A stretch of DNA of 8,437 nucleotides from an uncultured Christensenella sp. (GTDB taxonomy: Bacteria > Bacillota > Clostridia > Christensenellales > Borkfalkiaceae): contig CAJUGP010000060.1 in assembly GCA_910586365.1 (NCBI GenBank), forward strand, positions 1 to 8,437, given 5' to 3'. The notes below the pieces were generated by a model that was given only the letters and a program-made list of their open reading frames with translations, did not search any database and was not told the DNA's origin. This document shows, one piece after another, positions 1-6,737 of this stretch (its first letter is position 1; each line of letters opens with the position of its first letter). The translations under genes were made by a program, and so were the position numbers.

Positions 1-49
1 ATCTACACTAATCTTAACACTCTTTCCCTACACGACGCTCTTCCGATCT
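1..49 (+). other. Illumina P5/TruSeq adapter contamination with i5 index
   Basis: Bases 17-49 match the 33-nt Illumina TruSeq universal read-1 adapter (it begins ACACTCTTTCCC and ends CTCTTCCGATCT). Bases 1-8 (ATCTACAC) match the end of the P5 flow-cell sequence. The 8 bases between them, TAATCTTA at 9-16, match the TruSeq HT i5 index I remember as D506. The order P5 tail, index, read-1 adapter is exactly the library architecture, so these bases come from library construction and not from the organism. Genomic sequence begins at about base 50. On the minus strand the adapter translates into the well-known artefact peptide GRASCRERV, so no gene should be called across it. Confidence 0.98.
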
Positions 50-52
50 GGA

Positions 53-90
53 ACGCACAAACCCTCCGCTCAAGCGGAGGGTTTGTGCGT
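53..90. repeat. Perfect 17-bp inverted repeat, possible weak terminator
   Basis: Bases 53-69 and 74-90 are perfect reverse complements (17 bp) around a 4-nt loop TCAA. The GC core is CCCTCCGC/GCGGAGGG, with A-rich (ACAAA) and T-rich (TTTGT) flanks, as in a Firmicutes Rho-independent terminator. The T tract is only TTT before GTGCGT in either direction, so termination would be weak. The repeat lies between the adapter junction and the promoter of the CDF gene. It could therefore end transcription of a gene lost beyond the contig end. Because it directly abuts adapter, a fold-back library artefact is also possible. Confidence 0.6.
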
Positions 91-97
91 AAAAACA

Positions 98-126
98 TTG
101 TGCAAATTTCGGATTTCGTGTATAAT
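98..126 (+). promoter_or_regulatory. Sigma-A-type promoter of the CDF transporter gene
   Basis: A -35 box TTGTGC (98-103) and a perfect -10 box TATAAT (121-126) are separated by the ideal 17 bp. Transcription would begin about 6-8 nt past the -10, at roughly 132-134, which is on or next to the ATG at 133. No Shine-Dalgarno sequence lies between the -10 and that ATG. Confidence 0.75.
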
Positions 127-132
127 GATAGT

Positions 133-1230
133 ATGGAGCAGCAAAAAAGGGGAATCGCCGTCAGCATTGTCGGCATTATATTGAATTTATTGTTGGCGGG
201 CGGGAAGATCGCGGTCGGCATGATTTTTTCGCTCGTATCGGTCGTGGCGGACGGCGTGAACAATCTGAGCGACTGCGGCAGCGGGATCGTGCTGCTCGTT
301 TCCATGCGGATCGCGCAAAAGCCCGCCGATCGGGAACACCCTTACGGGCATCAGCGCGCGGAATACGTGGCTTCGATGCTCATCGGCTGTTTGATCTTGG
401 TATTCGCCGTCGAGTTGGCGCGCGAATCGATCGAAAAATGCGTGGCGGGCACGCTGTCGCAGGGGAATATCTGGCTTTATGTGGTGCTCGGCGTTTCCAT
501 TGCGGTGAAGGCGGGCATGGCGGCAATGTACGGCGCGCAGGCGAAACGGCAGCGTTCGCAATCGCTGCGGGCGGCTGCGCTCGACAGCATGAGCGACTGC
601 GCCGCCACGGCTGCCGTAATCGTCGGAATCGCGATCGCGCAATTCGCTTCGCTTCCCGCCGACGGGTACGCGGGGCTGCTCGTCGCGGTGTTTATCGGCT
701 GGGAGAGCGTTTCGGTGCTGCGCGAGGCAGGCTCGTCGCTGCTCGGCACGGCGCCCGACGCGGCGCTTTGCGACCGCGTGCGCGAGGTCATCTTGGCGGG
801 CGAGGGCGTGCTCGGCGTGCACGATCTGCGCATTTACCGTTACGGTCCCGATAAATTTTTTGCGACCGCTCACGTCGAAACGGACGCTTCGCTGCCCGCC
901 GTCGTCACGCACGGGAATATCGACGAGGTGGAACGCGCCGTCGAGCGGGAAACGGGCGTGATTCTGACGGGGCACTGCGATCCCGTTTCGTACGGCGACG
1001 AGGAGTCGCTCGAACTCGAAACGCGCATCCGCGCCGCCGTGACGGGAATGTACGAAAACATGGATCTGCACGATTTCCGTTTGGTGCGCGGCGCGCGCAC
1101 GAAAGCGGTGTTCGAGGTGGGCGTGCCGTACGACTGCAAGGAAAAGGACGAAAAAATCCGCAACGACGTGTTGGCGGCGGTAAAAATCATTACCGATATC
1201 GAAACGGTCGTAACGGTGGAACGGGAATAA
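133..1230 (+). CDS. Cation diffusion facilitator, probable Mn(II) efflux transporter (MntE-like)
   Basis: A 365-residue inner-membrane cation/proton antiporter of the CDF family, expected to export a divalent metal from the cytosol. Six hydrophobic segments are visible (about 8-28, 32-58, 80-97, 113-133, 147-171, 177-196). The family signature HPYGHQRAEY is at 69-78 between TM2 and TM3. The transport-site motifs are N43xxxD47 (NNLSD) in TM2 and D151xxxD155 (DSMSD) in TM5; this NxxxD/DxxxD pair is the type linked to manganese, whereas zinc members carry HxxxD in TM5. The cytosolic part is long: a first ferredoxin-like domain ending near HCDP (281-284), then a second segment (about 290-365), making it longer than the roughly 300 residues of YiiP. 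The start at 133 (MEQQKRGIAV) was chosen because it gives the usual N-terminus and sits just after the promoter. A GTG at 85 in the same frame lies inside the inverted repeat and upstream of the promoter. Metal specificity is inferred. Confidence 0.9.
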   Translation: MEQQKRGIAVSIVGIILNLLLAGGKIAVGMIFSLVSVVADGVNNLSDCGSGIVLLVSMRIAQKPADREHPYGHQRAEYVASMLIGCLILVFAVELARESIEKCVAGTLSQGNIWLYVVLGVSIAVKAGMAAMYGAQAKRQRSQSLRAAALDSMSDCAATAAVIVGIAIAQFASLPADGYAGLLVAVFIGWESVSVLREAGSSLLGTAPDAALCDRVREVILAGEGVLGVHDLRIYRYGPDKFFATAHVETDASLPAVVTHGNIDEVERAVERETGVILTGHCDPVSYGDEESLELETRIRAAVTGMYENMDLHDFRLVRGARTKAVFEVGVPYDCKEKDEKIRNDVLAAVKIITDIETVVTVERE

Positions 1231-1255
1231 GGAAAATTATTCCCGTATTTTTTTT
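1221..1255 (+). terminator. Rho-independent terminator overlapping the CDF stop codon
   Basis: Bases 1221-1230 (ACGGGAATAA) and 1237-1246 (TTATTCCCGT) form a perfect 10-bp stem with a GGAAAA loop, followed by A and eight Ts (1248-1255). The TAA stop codon (1228-1230) is inside the left arm, so the hairpin encodes the last two residues of the transporter as well. It separates the CDF unit from the plsX operon. Confidence 0.92.
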
Positions 1256-1276
1256 ATTCAATTTGCGCTTAAAATA

Positions 1277-1305
1277 TTGTTTTTTTACGAAAAAAATGTT
1301 ACAAT
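1277..1305 (+). promoter_or_regulatory. Sigma-A promoter of the plsX-rnc-smc operon
   Basis: A -35 box TTGTTT (1277-1282) and a -10 box TACAAT (1300-1305) are spaced by 17 bp. A TGT just before the -10 (1297-1299) makes it an extended -10 promoter. Predicted start is near 1311-1313, leaving a leader of about 70 nt before plsX. The A/T runs in the spacer are nearly self-complementary (T7-ACG-A7). I see no match to the Bacillus FapR operator consensus as I remember it. Confidence 0.78.
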
Positions 1306-1335
1306 GAAAAACAATGGGAATCTTTTATATCGTTC

Positions 1336-1370
1336 GCGCCCGTTCGGGCGCAGCGGGTTTTTTCGGGGAG
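1336..1370 (+). promoter_or_regulatory. Structured plsX leader, possible attenuator
   Basis: GCGCCC (1336-1341) and GGGCGC (1346-1351) form a 6-bp stem with loop GTTC. The CCCG at 1339-1342 could instead pair with a second CGGG at 1354-1357, which is directly followed by six Ts (1358-1363), giving the geometry of a weak terminator. It could also pair with a third CGGG at 1364-1367, which overlaps the plsX Shine-Dalgarno GGGGAG (1365-1370). The stretches are seen directly. That they act as a switch is inference, and the alternative stems are only 4 bp long. Confidence 0.35.
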
Positions 1371-1380
1371 AATGCAAAAT

Positions 1381-2409
1381 ATGATTAAAATTATCGTAGA
1401 CGCAATGGGCGGCGACAACGCGCCCGTCGAAATCGTAAAAGGAGCGATCGACGCGCTGCCGCTGCGCGACAACTTCATGATCGTCTTTACGGGCGACGAA
1501 AGTATTATCAAGCACGAGCTTGCAAAATACAAATACGATGCCGCGCGCGTGGAGATCGTGCATACGAGCGAGGTCATCACGAACGACGACGTTCCCACGA
1601 TAGCCGTGCGCCGCAAACGCGACAGCTCGCTCGTCGTGGGGCTGAAAATGTTAAAAGAATGCGAAAACGCGGGCGGATTCGTTTCGGCGGGTTCGACGGG
1701 CGCGGTGCTCACGGGCGGCATCATGTTCGTGGGCAGGATCAAGGGCGTTATGCGCCCCGCGCTCTGCCCCGGTATTCCCAACGTGCGCGGCACGCAAACG
1801 CTTTTATGCGACTGCGGCGCGAACGCGGAGTGCAAGCCGCAGTATCTCGTGCAGTTTGGCATCATGGCGTCCGCATACGCCAAAGCGGCTTTCGGCATCG
1901 AAAATCCGCGCGTCGGATTGGTGACGAACGGCGCGGAAGAGCATAAGGGCGATCCCCTTCATCAGGAAGCGCATCAGCTCATGAAGGCGTGCCCCGCCAT
2001 AAATTTTGCGGGCAACGTCGAAGGACGCGAGATCATGTACGGCGATATCGACGTCGCGGTTACAGACGGATTCTCGGGCAATATCGCGCTCAAAGCGATC
2101 GAGGGCTGCGGCAAGACGGTCGCGTCGGTGTTAAGCACCGAATTCCGCCGTTCGGCGGGCAGTAAGCTCAGTTATCTGTTTGCGAAAAAACCGATCAACA
2201 AATTGAAAAACATGCTCGACTATTCCAAAATGGGCGGATCGGTGTTTTTGGGACTGAAAAAAGTGGTCGTCAAATCGCACGGATCGTCCAAGGCGAAATC
2301 GATCACCCCTTCGGTTTTACAGGCGCTCGACGCCTGCCGCGGCAACTTGATCCACGATATCGAAACGCGGCTCGAAAACATGCCCGTTTCGGAGGAAGCG
2401 GGTGAATAA
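1381..2409 (+). CDS. plsX: Phosphate acyltransferase PlsX
   Basis: A 342-residue soluble or peripheral membrane enzyme that transfers the fatty acyl group from acyl-ACP to inorganic phosphate. The acyl-phosphate is then used by PlsY to make lysophosphatidic acid, the first step of phospholipid synthesis in Gram-positives. Family landmarks are present in order: DAMGGDNAP near the N-terminus, SAGSTGAVLTGG, RPALCPGIPN, the DCGANAECKP block, PRVGLVTNGAEEHKG, NFAGNVEGREI, VTDGFSGNIALKAIEG, and near the C-terminus MGGSVFLGLKKVVVKSHGSSK. Two ATGs are possible. That at 1381 gives the usual MIKIIVDAMGG start and lies 10 nt after GGGGAG (1365-1370); the one at 1372 has only 1 nt of spacing. It is the first gene of an operon with rnc and smc. 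The usual neighbours fabD, fabG and acpP are missing, so carrier protein must be encoded elsewhere. Confidence 0.96.
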   Translation: MIKIIVDAMGGDNAPVEIVKGAIDALPLRDNFMIVFTGDESIIKHELAKYKYDAARVEIVHTSEVITNDDVPTIAVRRKRDSSLVVGLKMLKECENAGGFVSAGSTGAVLTGGIMFVGRIKGVMRPALCPGIPNVRGTQTLLCDCGANAECKPQYLVQFGIMASAYAKAAFGIENPRVGLVTNGAEEHKGDPLHQEAHQLMKACPAINFAGNVEGREIMYGDIDVAVTDGFSGNIALKAIEGCGKTVASVLSTEFRRSAGSKLSYLFAKKPINKLKNMLDYSKMGGSVFLGLKKVVVKSHGSSKAKSITPSVLQALDACRGNLIHDIETRLENMPVSEEAGE

Positions 2410-3073
2410 CGGGCAGGATTGGACGGAAGAGACCGTTCGCGCGGCGGAACACGCCCTCGGGTATACCTTTTGCGATAAGGAACTGCTGCGCAAGGCGTTC
2501 ACGCACCCGTCTTATAAAAATTTCCGCGCCTGCGAGGATAACGATCAGTTGGAATTTTTGGGCGACGCCGTTTTACAGCTCTGCGTAAGCGAAAAGATTT
2601 ATGCGGAGCAGCCCGCTTTAACCGCGGGCGAGATGACCGAGGCGCGAAAAAAATGCGTTTCCAAGGAAGCGCTGACGGCGGCGGAGCGCCGCGCCGATCT
2701 CATGCGGTTTTTGCGCTATTCGGGCGGAAAAGAGAATTTGGCGGGCAAGACCAATTCCAATCTGTTCGAGGCGGTTACGGCGGCGATCTATCTCGACGGC
2801 GGAAAGCAGGCGGCGGAAAAGTTTCTTTTTGCGTATATTCAGCCGCTCGAAACGCGCGATTATATTTCCGAATTGCAGGTATACGTGCAGAATCTTATTA
2901 AAAAGCCGCCCGTTTATAGCGAGGAAGGGGAAGAAAACGGAATGTTCCGTATTCGCGCCGAAGCGCTCGGAAAAAGCGCGCGCGGCAGCGGCGAAAGTAA
3001 ACAGATTGCCAAAACGCAGGCGGCGGAACGGTTGCTGCGCGCGTTAAAAATGAGGGATAAAGATGAATTTTAA
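2402..3073 (+). CDS. rnc: Ribonuclease III
   Basis: A 223-residue double-strand-specific endoribonuclease that matures rRNA precursors and trims structured mRNAs. The N-terminal nuclease domain (about 8-150) has HPSY at 35-38 and the signature DNDQLEFLGDAVL at 46-58, with E51 and D55 at the conserved metal-binding positions (E41 and D45 in E. coli). KTNSNLFEAVTAAIYLDGG at 116-134 supplies E123, equivalent to catalytic E117. Two metal-site neighbours are changed: D48 stands where E. coli has E38, and N120 stands where D114 is expected. The C-terminal double-stranded RNA-binding domain (about 155-218) keeps the helix with SKQIAK and QAAERLL but has a shortened Y-to-F loop without the conserved His. 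Start is a GTG, 6 nt after GGAGG (2391-2395), overlapping the plsX stop by 8 nt, which indicates translational coupling. Activity is likely but not certain. Confidence 0.94.
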   Translation: MNNGQDWTEETVRAAEHALGYTFCDKELLRKAFTHPSYKNFRACEDNDQLEFLGDAVLQLCVSEKIYAEQPALTAGEMTEARKKCVSKEALTAAERRADLMRFLRYSGGKENLAGKTNSNLFEAVTAAIYLDGGKQAAEKFLFAYIQPLETRDYISELQVYVQNLIKKPPVYSEEGEENGMFRIRAEALGKSARGSGESKQIAKTQAAERLLRALKMRDKDEF

Positions 3074-6000
3074 GGAAATACGGCTTGTCGGATTCAAATC
3101 GTTTGCCGATAAAACTTCGGTCAAGTTCGACGACGGCGTAACGTGTATCGTCGGACCGAACGGGTGCGGAAAGTCCAACGTATCCGACGCGGTGCGCTGG
3201 GTGCTGGGCGAACAGTCGGCGAAATCGATGCGCGGTACCGCCATGGCGGACGTTATCTTCAACGGCGCGGATACGCGCCGCGCGCTTTCCTATTGCGAAG
3301 TCACGCTTGTGTTCGATAACTCCACGCACATGTTCGATATCGAGTACGAAGAGGTCGCCATGACCCGCAGGCTTTACCGCTCGGGCGAGAGCGAATATCT
3401 CTTGAACATGCAGCCCTGCCGCATGAAAGACATCGTCACTTTGCTGCACGGCGTTGGTATCGGAAAAGAGGGGTATTCGATCATCGGTCAGGGCAAGGTC
3501 GATCAGATCATGAGCGCGAAGCCCGAGGATCGCCGCGCGATCTTTGAAGAAGCGACGGGCGTCATGAAGTTCAAATCGCAAAAGGGCGAAATCGAACGCA
3601 AGCTCGAAAACGCGCAGGACAATCTTACCGTATTTTTACAAAGACTCGACGAAAAAGAGCATCAGCTCCGCCCGCTTGAAAAACAGGCGGAAACGGCGAT
3701 CAAATACCGCGAGCTGAGCGAAAAACTGCGCTACGAAGAGGTGAACAGTTATCTCTTGCGTTACGACGGGTTTGCGAGCGAAACGCAGGCGTACCGCGCC
3801 GAGATCGAGAAAGCGGACAAGGGACTTGCCGAGATCGGCGCACGCATCGAGGAAACCGAAAAACAGGGCGCCGCCGACCGCGAAATCGTATCGCGCTCGG
3901 ACGAGCAGCTGCGCTCCGTAAACGAAAAGCTGCGCTTGTTTGAAGTCGGCATGGAGCATAAAACGGGCGAGGCGAAGGTCATCGGCGAGCGGATCAAGTC
4001 GCAGCAGCGTCAGCTTTCCGCCTCCACCGAGGAGCTGCAGTATTCGCTCAGCCGTATCGGGGAGATCGAGAATTTAGTCGAAAAGAGCGTGAAAACGCGC
4101 GAAAGCGGGCAGAAGCGCGCCGAAAAGATCATGGGCGAATGCGAAGCGTTGGCGCGTCGGGTCGCGGAAGCGAACGCGCGCGTCGTCGCTTACGAACGGG
4201 TGTTCGACGAAAAACGCGCAAGCGAGCTTTCGTCGGTGGAAAACCTTGCCGATATCCGCGCGAAGGCGGGCAGCCTTTCGGCACGGCGCGACGCCGCGAG
4301 CGAACGGATCGCCGAAGTCGAACAGGCGATCAAAAAAGCGCGCGCGCAGCAGGAAGAATACAACCGCCAGATCGAGGAATGCCGCAAGCAGAAGGCGGCG
4401 TGCGAAAAATTCCTCGAAGAAAAACCGCAGCGCGACCGTGAAATCGCCGACGAACTTGCTGCCCTTGTCCGTTCCAGACAGAAGGTAACGGAAGAGATGA
4501 TCGACTGCAATACCTCGATCGCCAATTTTGAAAACAATCTTGAATTTTACAAGGGTCTGAAAAACCGCTTCGACGGCTACCGCGACAGCGTGCGCGCGTT
4601 GCAGATCAAAGCGCAAAAGGATCAGGCGCTCGGCGCAAAGATCAAAGGCGCGATTGCCGACATCGTTTCGACCGAAAAACGGTACGAAGTGGCGATCGAA
4701 ACGGCGTTCGGCGCGGCGATGCAGAACCTCGTCACCGCGACCGAGGACGACGCGCGCGATCTGATTCAGTATTTGAAGCAGACGGGCGGCGGCATCGTCA
4801 CGTTCCTGCCCGTTTCCGCCATGCGCGCGCGGGGCAACAGCCGCGAAATCGAACGCGCGCTGAGCGAAGAAGGCGCGCTCGGGCTTGCCGAAGAGCTTGT
4901 TACATACGATTCGTATTATTCCAACATTATCCGCAACCTTTTGGGCAATACGCTTATCTGCGACGATATCCGCAACGCCACGCGCATCGCAAAGCGTTAT
5001 CCGCGCGCGTTCAAGATCGTCACGCTCGACGGCGACACGATCGCAACGAGCGGCGCCATGACGGGCGGTTCGCGCAGGAAGGAAAGCGGCAATCTGCTTG
5101 CGAGCGCGCGAAACATAAAAGAGTGCGAGGATACGATCGAACGGAAAAAGGCCATCGCAGAAAAATTGAAAAAAGCGCTCGAAGCGTGCGAAAACGACAT
5201 TAAGGAAACGGGTGCGCAGCGCGATGCGTTCCGTATCCGCGCGCAGGAAGAAACGGCGAACTTCGCCGCGCTCGGGCAGCGTTTGTCCGCGCTCGAAACG
5301 CTGGAAGGCGAAGCGACGCATAACGTCGAAGAATATACCGCGCTGCTCGATCGGTTAAAACATACCGTAAATTCGTTCGAGAACGAGGCGCTCACCGCCG
5401 CGGAAACCGAGGATGCCCTCAACAGGATCCGTTCGGAAGCGGCGCAGGACGCGGCGAAACAGCAAGCCGAAAGCGAAAAGCTCAAAGCGGAGCGCGATGC
5501 GCTTACGCAGCAGCTGCAGGAACTGCGCGTAGAGCAAGCCGCGATCGACAGCGCGCGCGCGGCGGAAGAGGCGAGCGTGCAGCGGCTTCAAAACGAGCGA
5601 ACGGCGCTTTTGCAGCGCGCGGAGGATGCGCGCGCGAACATTGCGCGCATGAACCAACTCATCGAACAGCTCAAACTCGACGAGGAGCGCGCCGCGCTTA
5701 CGCAGGAAGAACAGCACACGGTTGCCGTGTTGCGCGGAAGGCTGAAAGAAATCGAAGAGGAAAAAAAGGCGGTGAACGAACGGCTCGCCGCGCTCGACGG
5801 CGAAAAACGCGAACTCATCACGCGGCAGATGACGCTGACCGATAAAAAGCACGAAGGAGAGATGAACATTTCCAAAGCCGAAGCGTATCTCGAAAATATG
5901 CAGCAGCGCATCATGGAAACGTACAATCTCGACTACGACGGCGCGCAAACGCTGCGCGATCCCGAATATAACGACGAGCAATCGTATTCGCGTATCAACG

Positions 6001-6659
6001 GATTAAAGCGTTCGATCGGAATGCTCGGCAATATCAACCACAACGCCGAAGAGGATTATGCGAATTTGCTTGCGGAATACACCGAGATGACGGCGCAAAA
6101 AGAGGATCTCGAAAAGGGTATCCTCGATCTGACTTCCGTTCTTACGCAGCTCAAAGACGAAATCAAAACCAAGTTCGACAAAGGCTTTAACGAGATCAAC
6201 GACAACTTTACGCAGATCTTCAAAGAGCTGTTCGGCGGCGGAAAGGCGAACATGGAGCTTGATTATACCGACTGCGACGATCCGCTCAACGCGGGCGTGG
6301 AGATCGTTGCCTGTCCCCCCGGCAAGAAGCTGACGAAGATATCGCTGCTTTCGGGCGGGGAGCGCGCGTTCACCGCGATCGCCATACTGTTCGCTATTTT
6401 GAAATCGCGTCCCATGCCGTTCTGTATTCTCGACGAGATCGAGGCGGCGCTCGACGAAGCGAACGTCGACCGCTTTGCGCGGTATCTCAAAAAGTTCTCG
6501 AAGGAAACGCAGTTCATCGTCATCACGCACAGAAAACCGACGATGAATCAGGCGGACACGCTCTTCGGCGTAACCATGGAAGAGAAGGGCGTGAGTAAAA
6601 TCGTTTCGGTCAAGCTTTCCGAGGTCGAAAGCAGGCTGGGCGGCGATACCGTTCTGTGA
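3063..6659 (+). CDS. smc: Chromosome segregation ATPase SMC
   Basis: A 1198-residue SMC protein, close to the roughly 1190 residues usual in Firmicutes. With ScpA and ScpB it forms the bacterial condensin that compacts and separates chromosomes. The N-terminal head half has Walker A GPNGCGKS (31-38) and the Q-loop region around YSIIGQGKVDQI. A long charged coiled coil follows (about 170-515), then the hinge (about 524-670, ending in MTGGSRRKESG), then the returning coil (about 680-1010). The C-terminal head half has the ABC signature LSGGE (1096-1100) and Walker B with D1124 and catalytic E1125 (CILDEIEAALDEAN). All ATPase motifs look intact and there is no frameshift. The ATG at 3063 follows GAGGG (3052-3056) by 6 nt and lies 11 nt inside the rnc reading frame, so it is coupled to rnc. 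scpA and scpB are not in this window. Confidence 0.98.
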   Translation: MNFKEIRLVGFKSFADKTSVKFDDGVTCIVGPNGCGKSNVSDAVRWVLGEQSAKSMRGTAMADVIFNGADTRRALSYCEVTLVFDNSTHMFDIEYEEVAMTRRLYRSGESEYLLNMQPCRMKDIVTLLHGVGIGKEGYSIIGQGKVDQIMSAKPEDRRAIFEEATGVMKFKSQKGEIERKLENAQDNLTVFLQRLDEKEHQLRPLEKQAETAIKYRELSEKLRYEEVNSYLLRYDGFASETQAYRAEIEKADKGLAEIGARIEETEKQGAADREIVSRSDEQLRSVNEKLRLFEVGMEHKTGEAKVIGERIKSQQRQLSASTEELQYSLSRIGEIENLVEKSVKTRESGQKRAEKIMGECEALARRVAEANARVVAYERVFDEKRASELSSVENLADIRAKAGSLSARRDAASERIAEVEQAIKKARAQQEEYNRQIEECRKQKAACEKFLEEKPQRDREIADELAALVRSRQKVTEEMIDCNTSIANFENNLEFYKGLKNRFDGYRDSVRALQIKAQKDQALGAKIKGAIADIVSTEKRYEVAIETAFGAAMQNLVTATEDDARDLIQYLKQTGGGIVTFLPVSAMRARGNSREIERALSEEGALGLAEELVTYDSYYSNIIRNLLGNTLICDDIRNATRIAKRYPRAFKIVTLDGDTIATSGAMTGGSRRKESGNLLASARNIKECEDTIERKKAIAEKLKKALEACENDIKETGAQRDAFRIRAQEETANFAALGQRLSALETLEGEATHNVEEYTALLDRLKHTVNSFENEALTAAETEDALNRIRSEAAQDAAKQQAESEKLKAERDALTQQLQELRVEQAAIDSARAAEEASVQRLQNERTALLQRAEDARANIARMNQLIEQLKLDEERAALTQEEQHTVAVLRGRLKEIEEEKKAVNERLAALDGEKRELITRQMTLTDKKHEGEMNISKAEAYLENMQQRIMETYNLDYDGAQTLRDPEYNDEQSYSRINGLKRSIGMLGNINHNAEEDYANLLAEYTEMTAQKEDLEKGILDLTSVLTQLKDEIKTKFDKGFNEINDNFTQIFKELFGGGKANMELDYTDCDDPLNAGVEIVACPPGKKLTKISLLSGGERAFTAIAILFAILKSRPMPFCILDEIEAALDEANVDRFARYLKKFSKETQFIVITHRKPTMNQADTLFGVTMEEKGVSKIVSVKLSEVESRLGGDTVL

Positions 6660-6737
6660 GTTCACGATTTTCTTTTTGTCGCTCTCGGATACATATTCTT
6701 TCGGCGCCAAGCAAATTAATTTTGTGAAGGAGATCAT

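Noticed and set aside
85..132. Earlier GTG start (85) for the CDF protein
   Set aside because: It lies in the inverted repeat and upstream of the promoter, GGAGGG is only 3 nt away, and the added residues (RKNIVQISDFVYND) are not typical of the family.
3..305. Minus-strand ORF across the adapter into the CDF gene
   Set aside because: It contains the adapter-derived peptide GRASCRERV and is antisense to a clear transporter gene; it has no recognisable protein features.
187..1071. Long minus-strand ORF within the CDF gene
   Set aside because: Arg/His-rich shadow of the transporter reading frame, with no ribosome binding site or motif.
1276..1305. T7-ACG-A7 with ATTGT...ACAAT as a FapR-like operator of plsX
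   Set aside because: The outer arms are offset by 4 nt and it does not resemble the FapR consensus I know; it is better explained as promoter elements plus A/T runs.
4074..5321. Long minus-strand ORF inside smc
   Set aside because: It is a shadow of high-GC coiled-coil codons; the composition (runs of R, F, A) is unlike a real protein, and smc is intact on the plus strand.
3063..6659. Possible fusion or frameshift in smc
   Set aside because: Both ATPase halves, hinge and coils are in the expected order in one frame, with normal length.
6660..6737. Separate promoter or terminator for ftsY in the smc-ftsY gap
   Set aside because: TTGTCG and TACATA/TAATTT elements have wrong spacing (10-14 bp), and the GGCGCC palindrome has no loop or T run.
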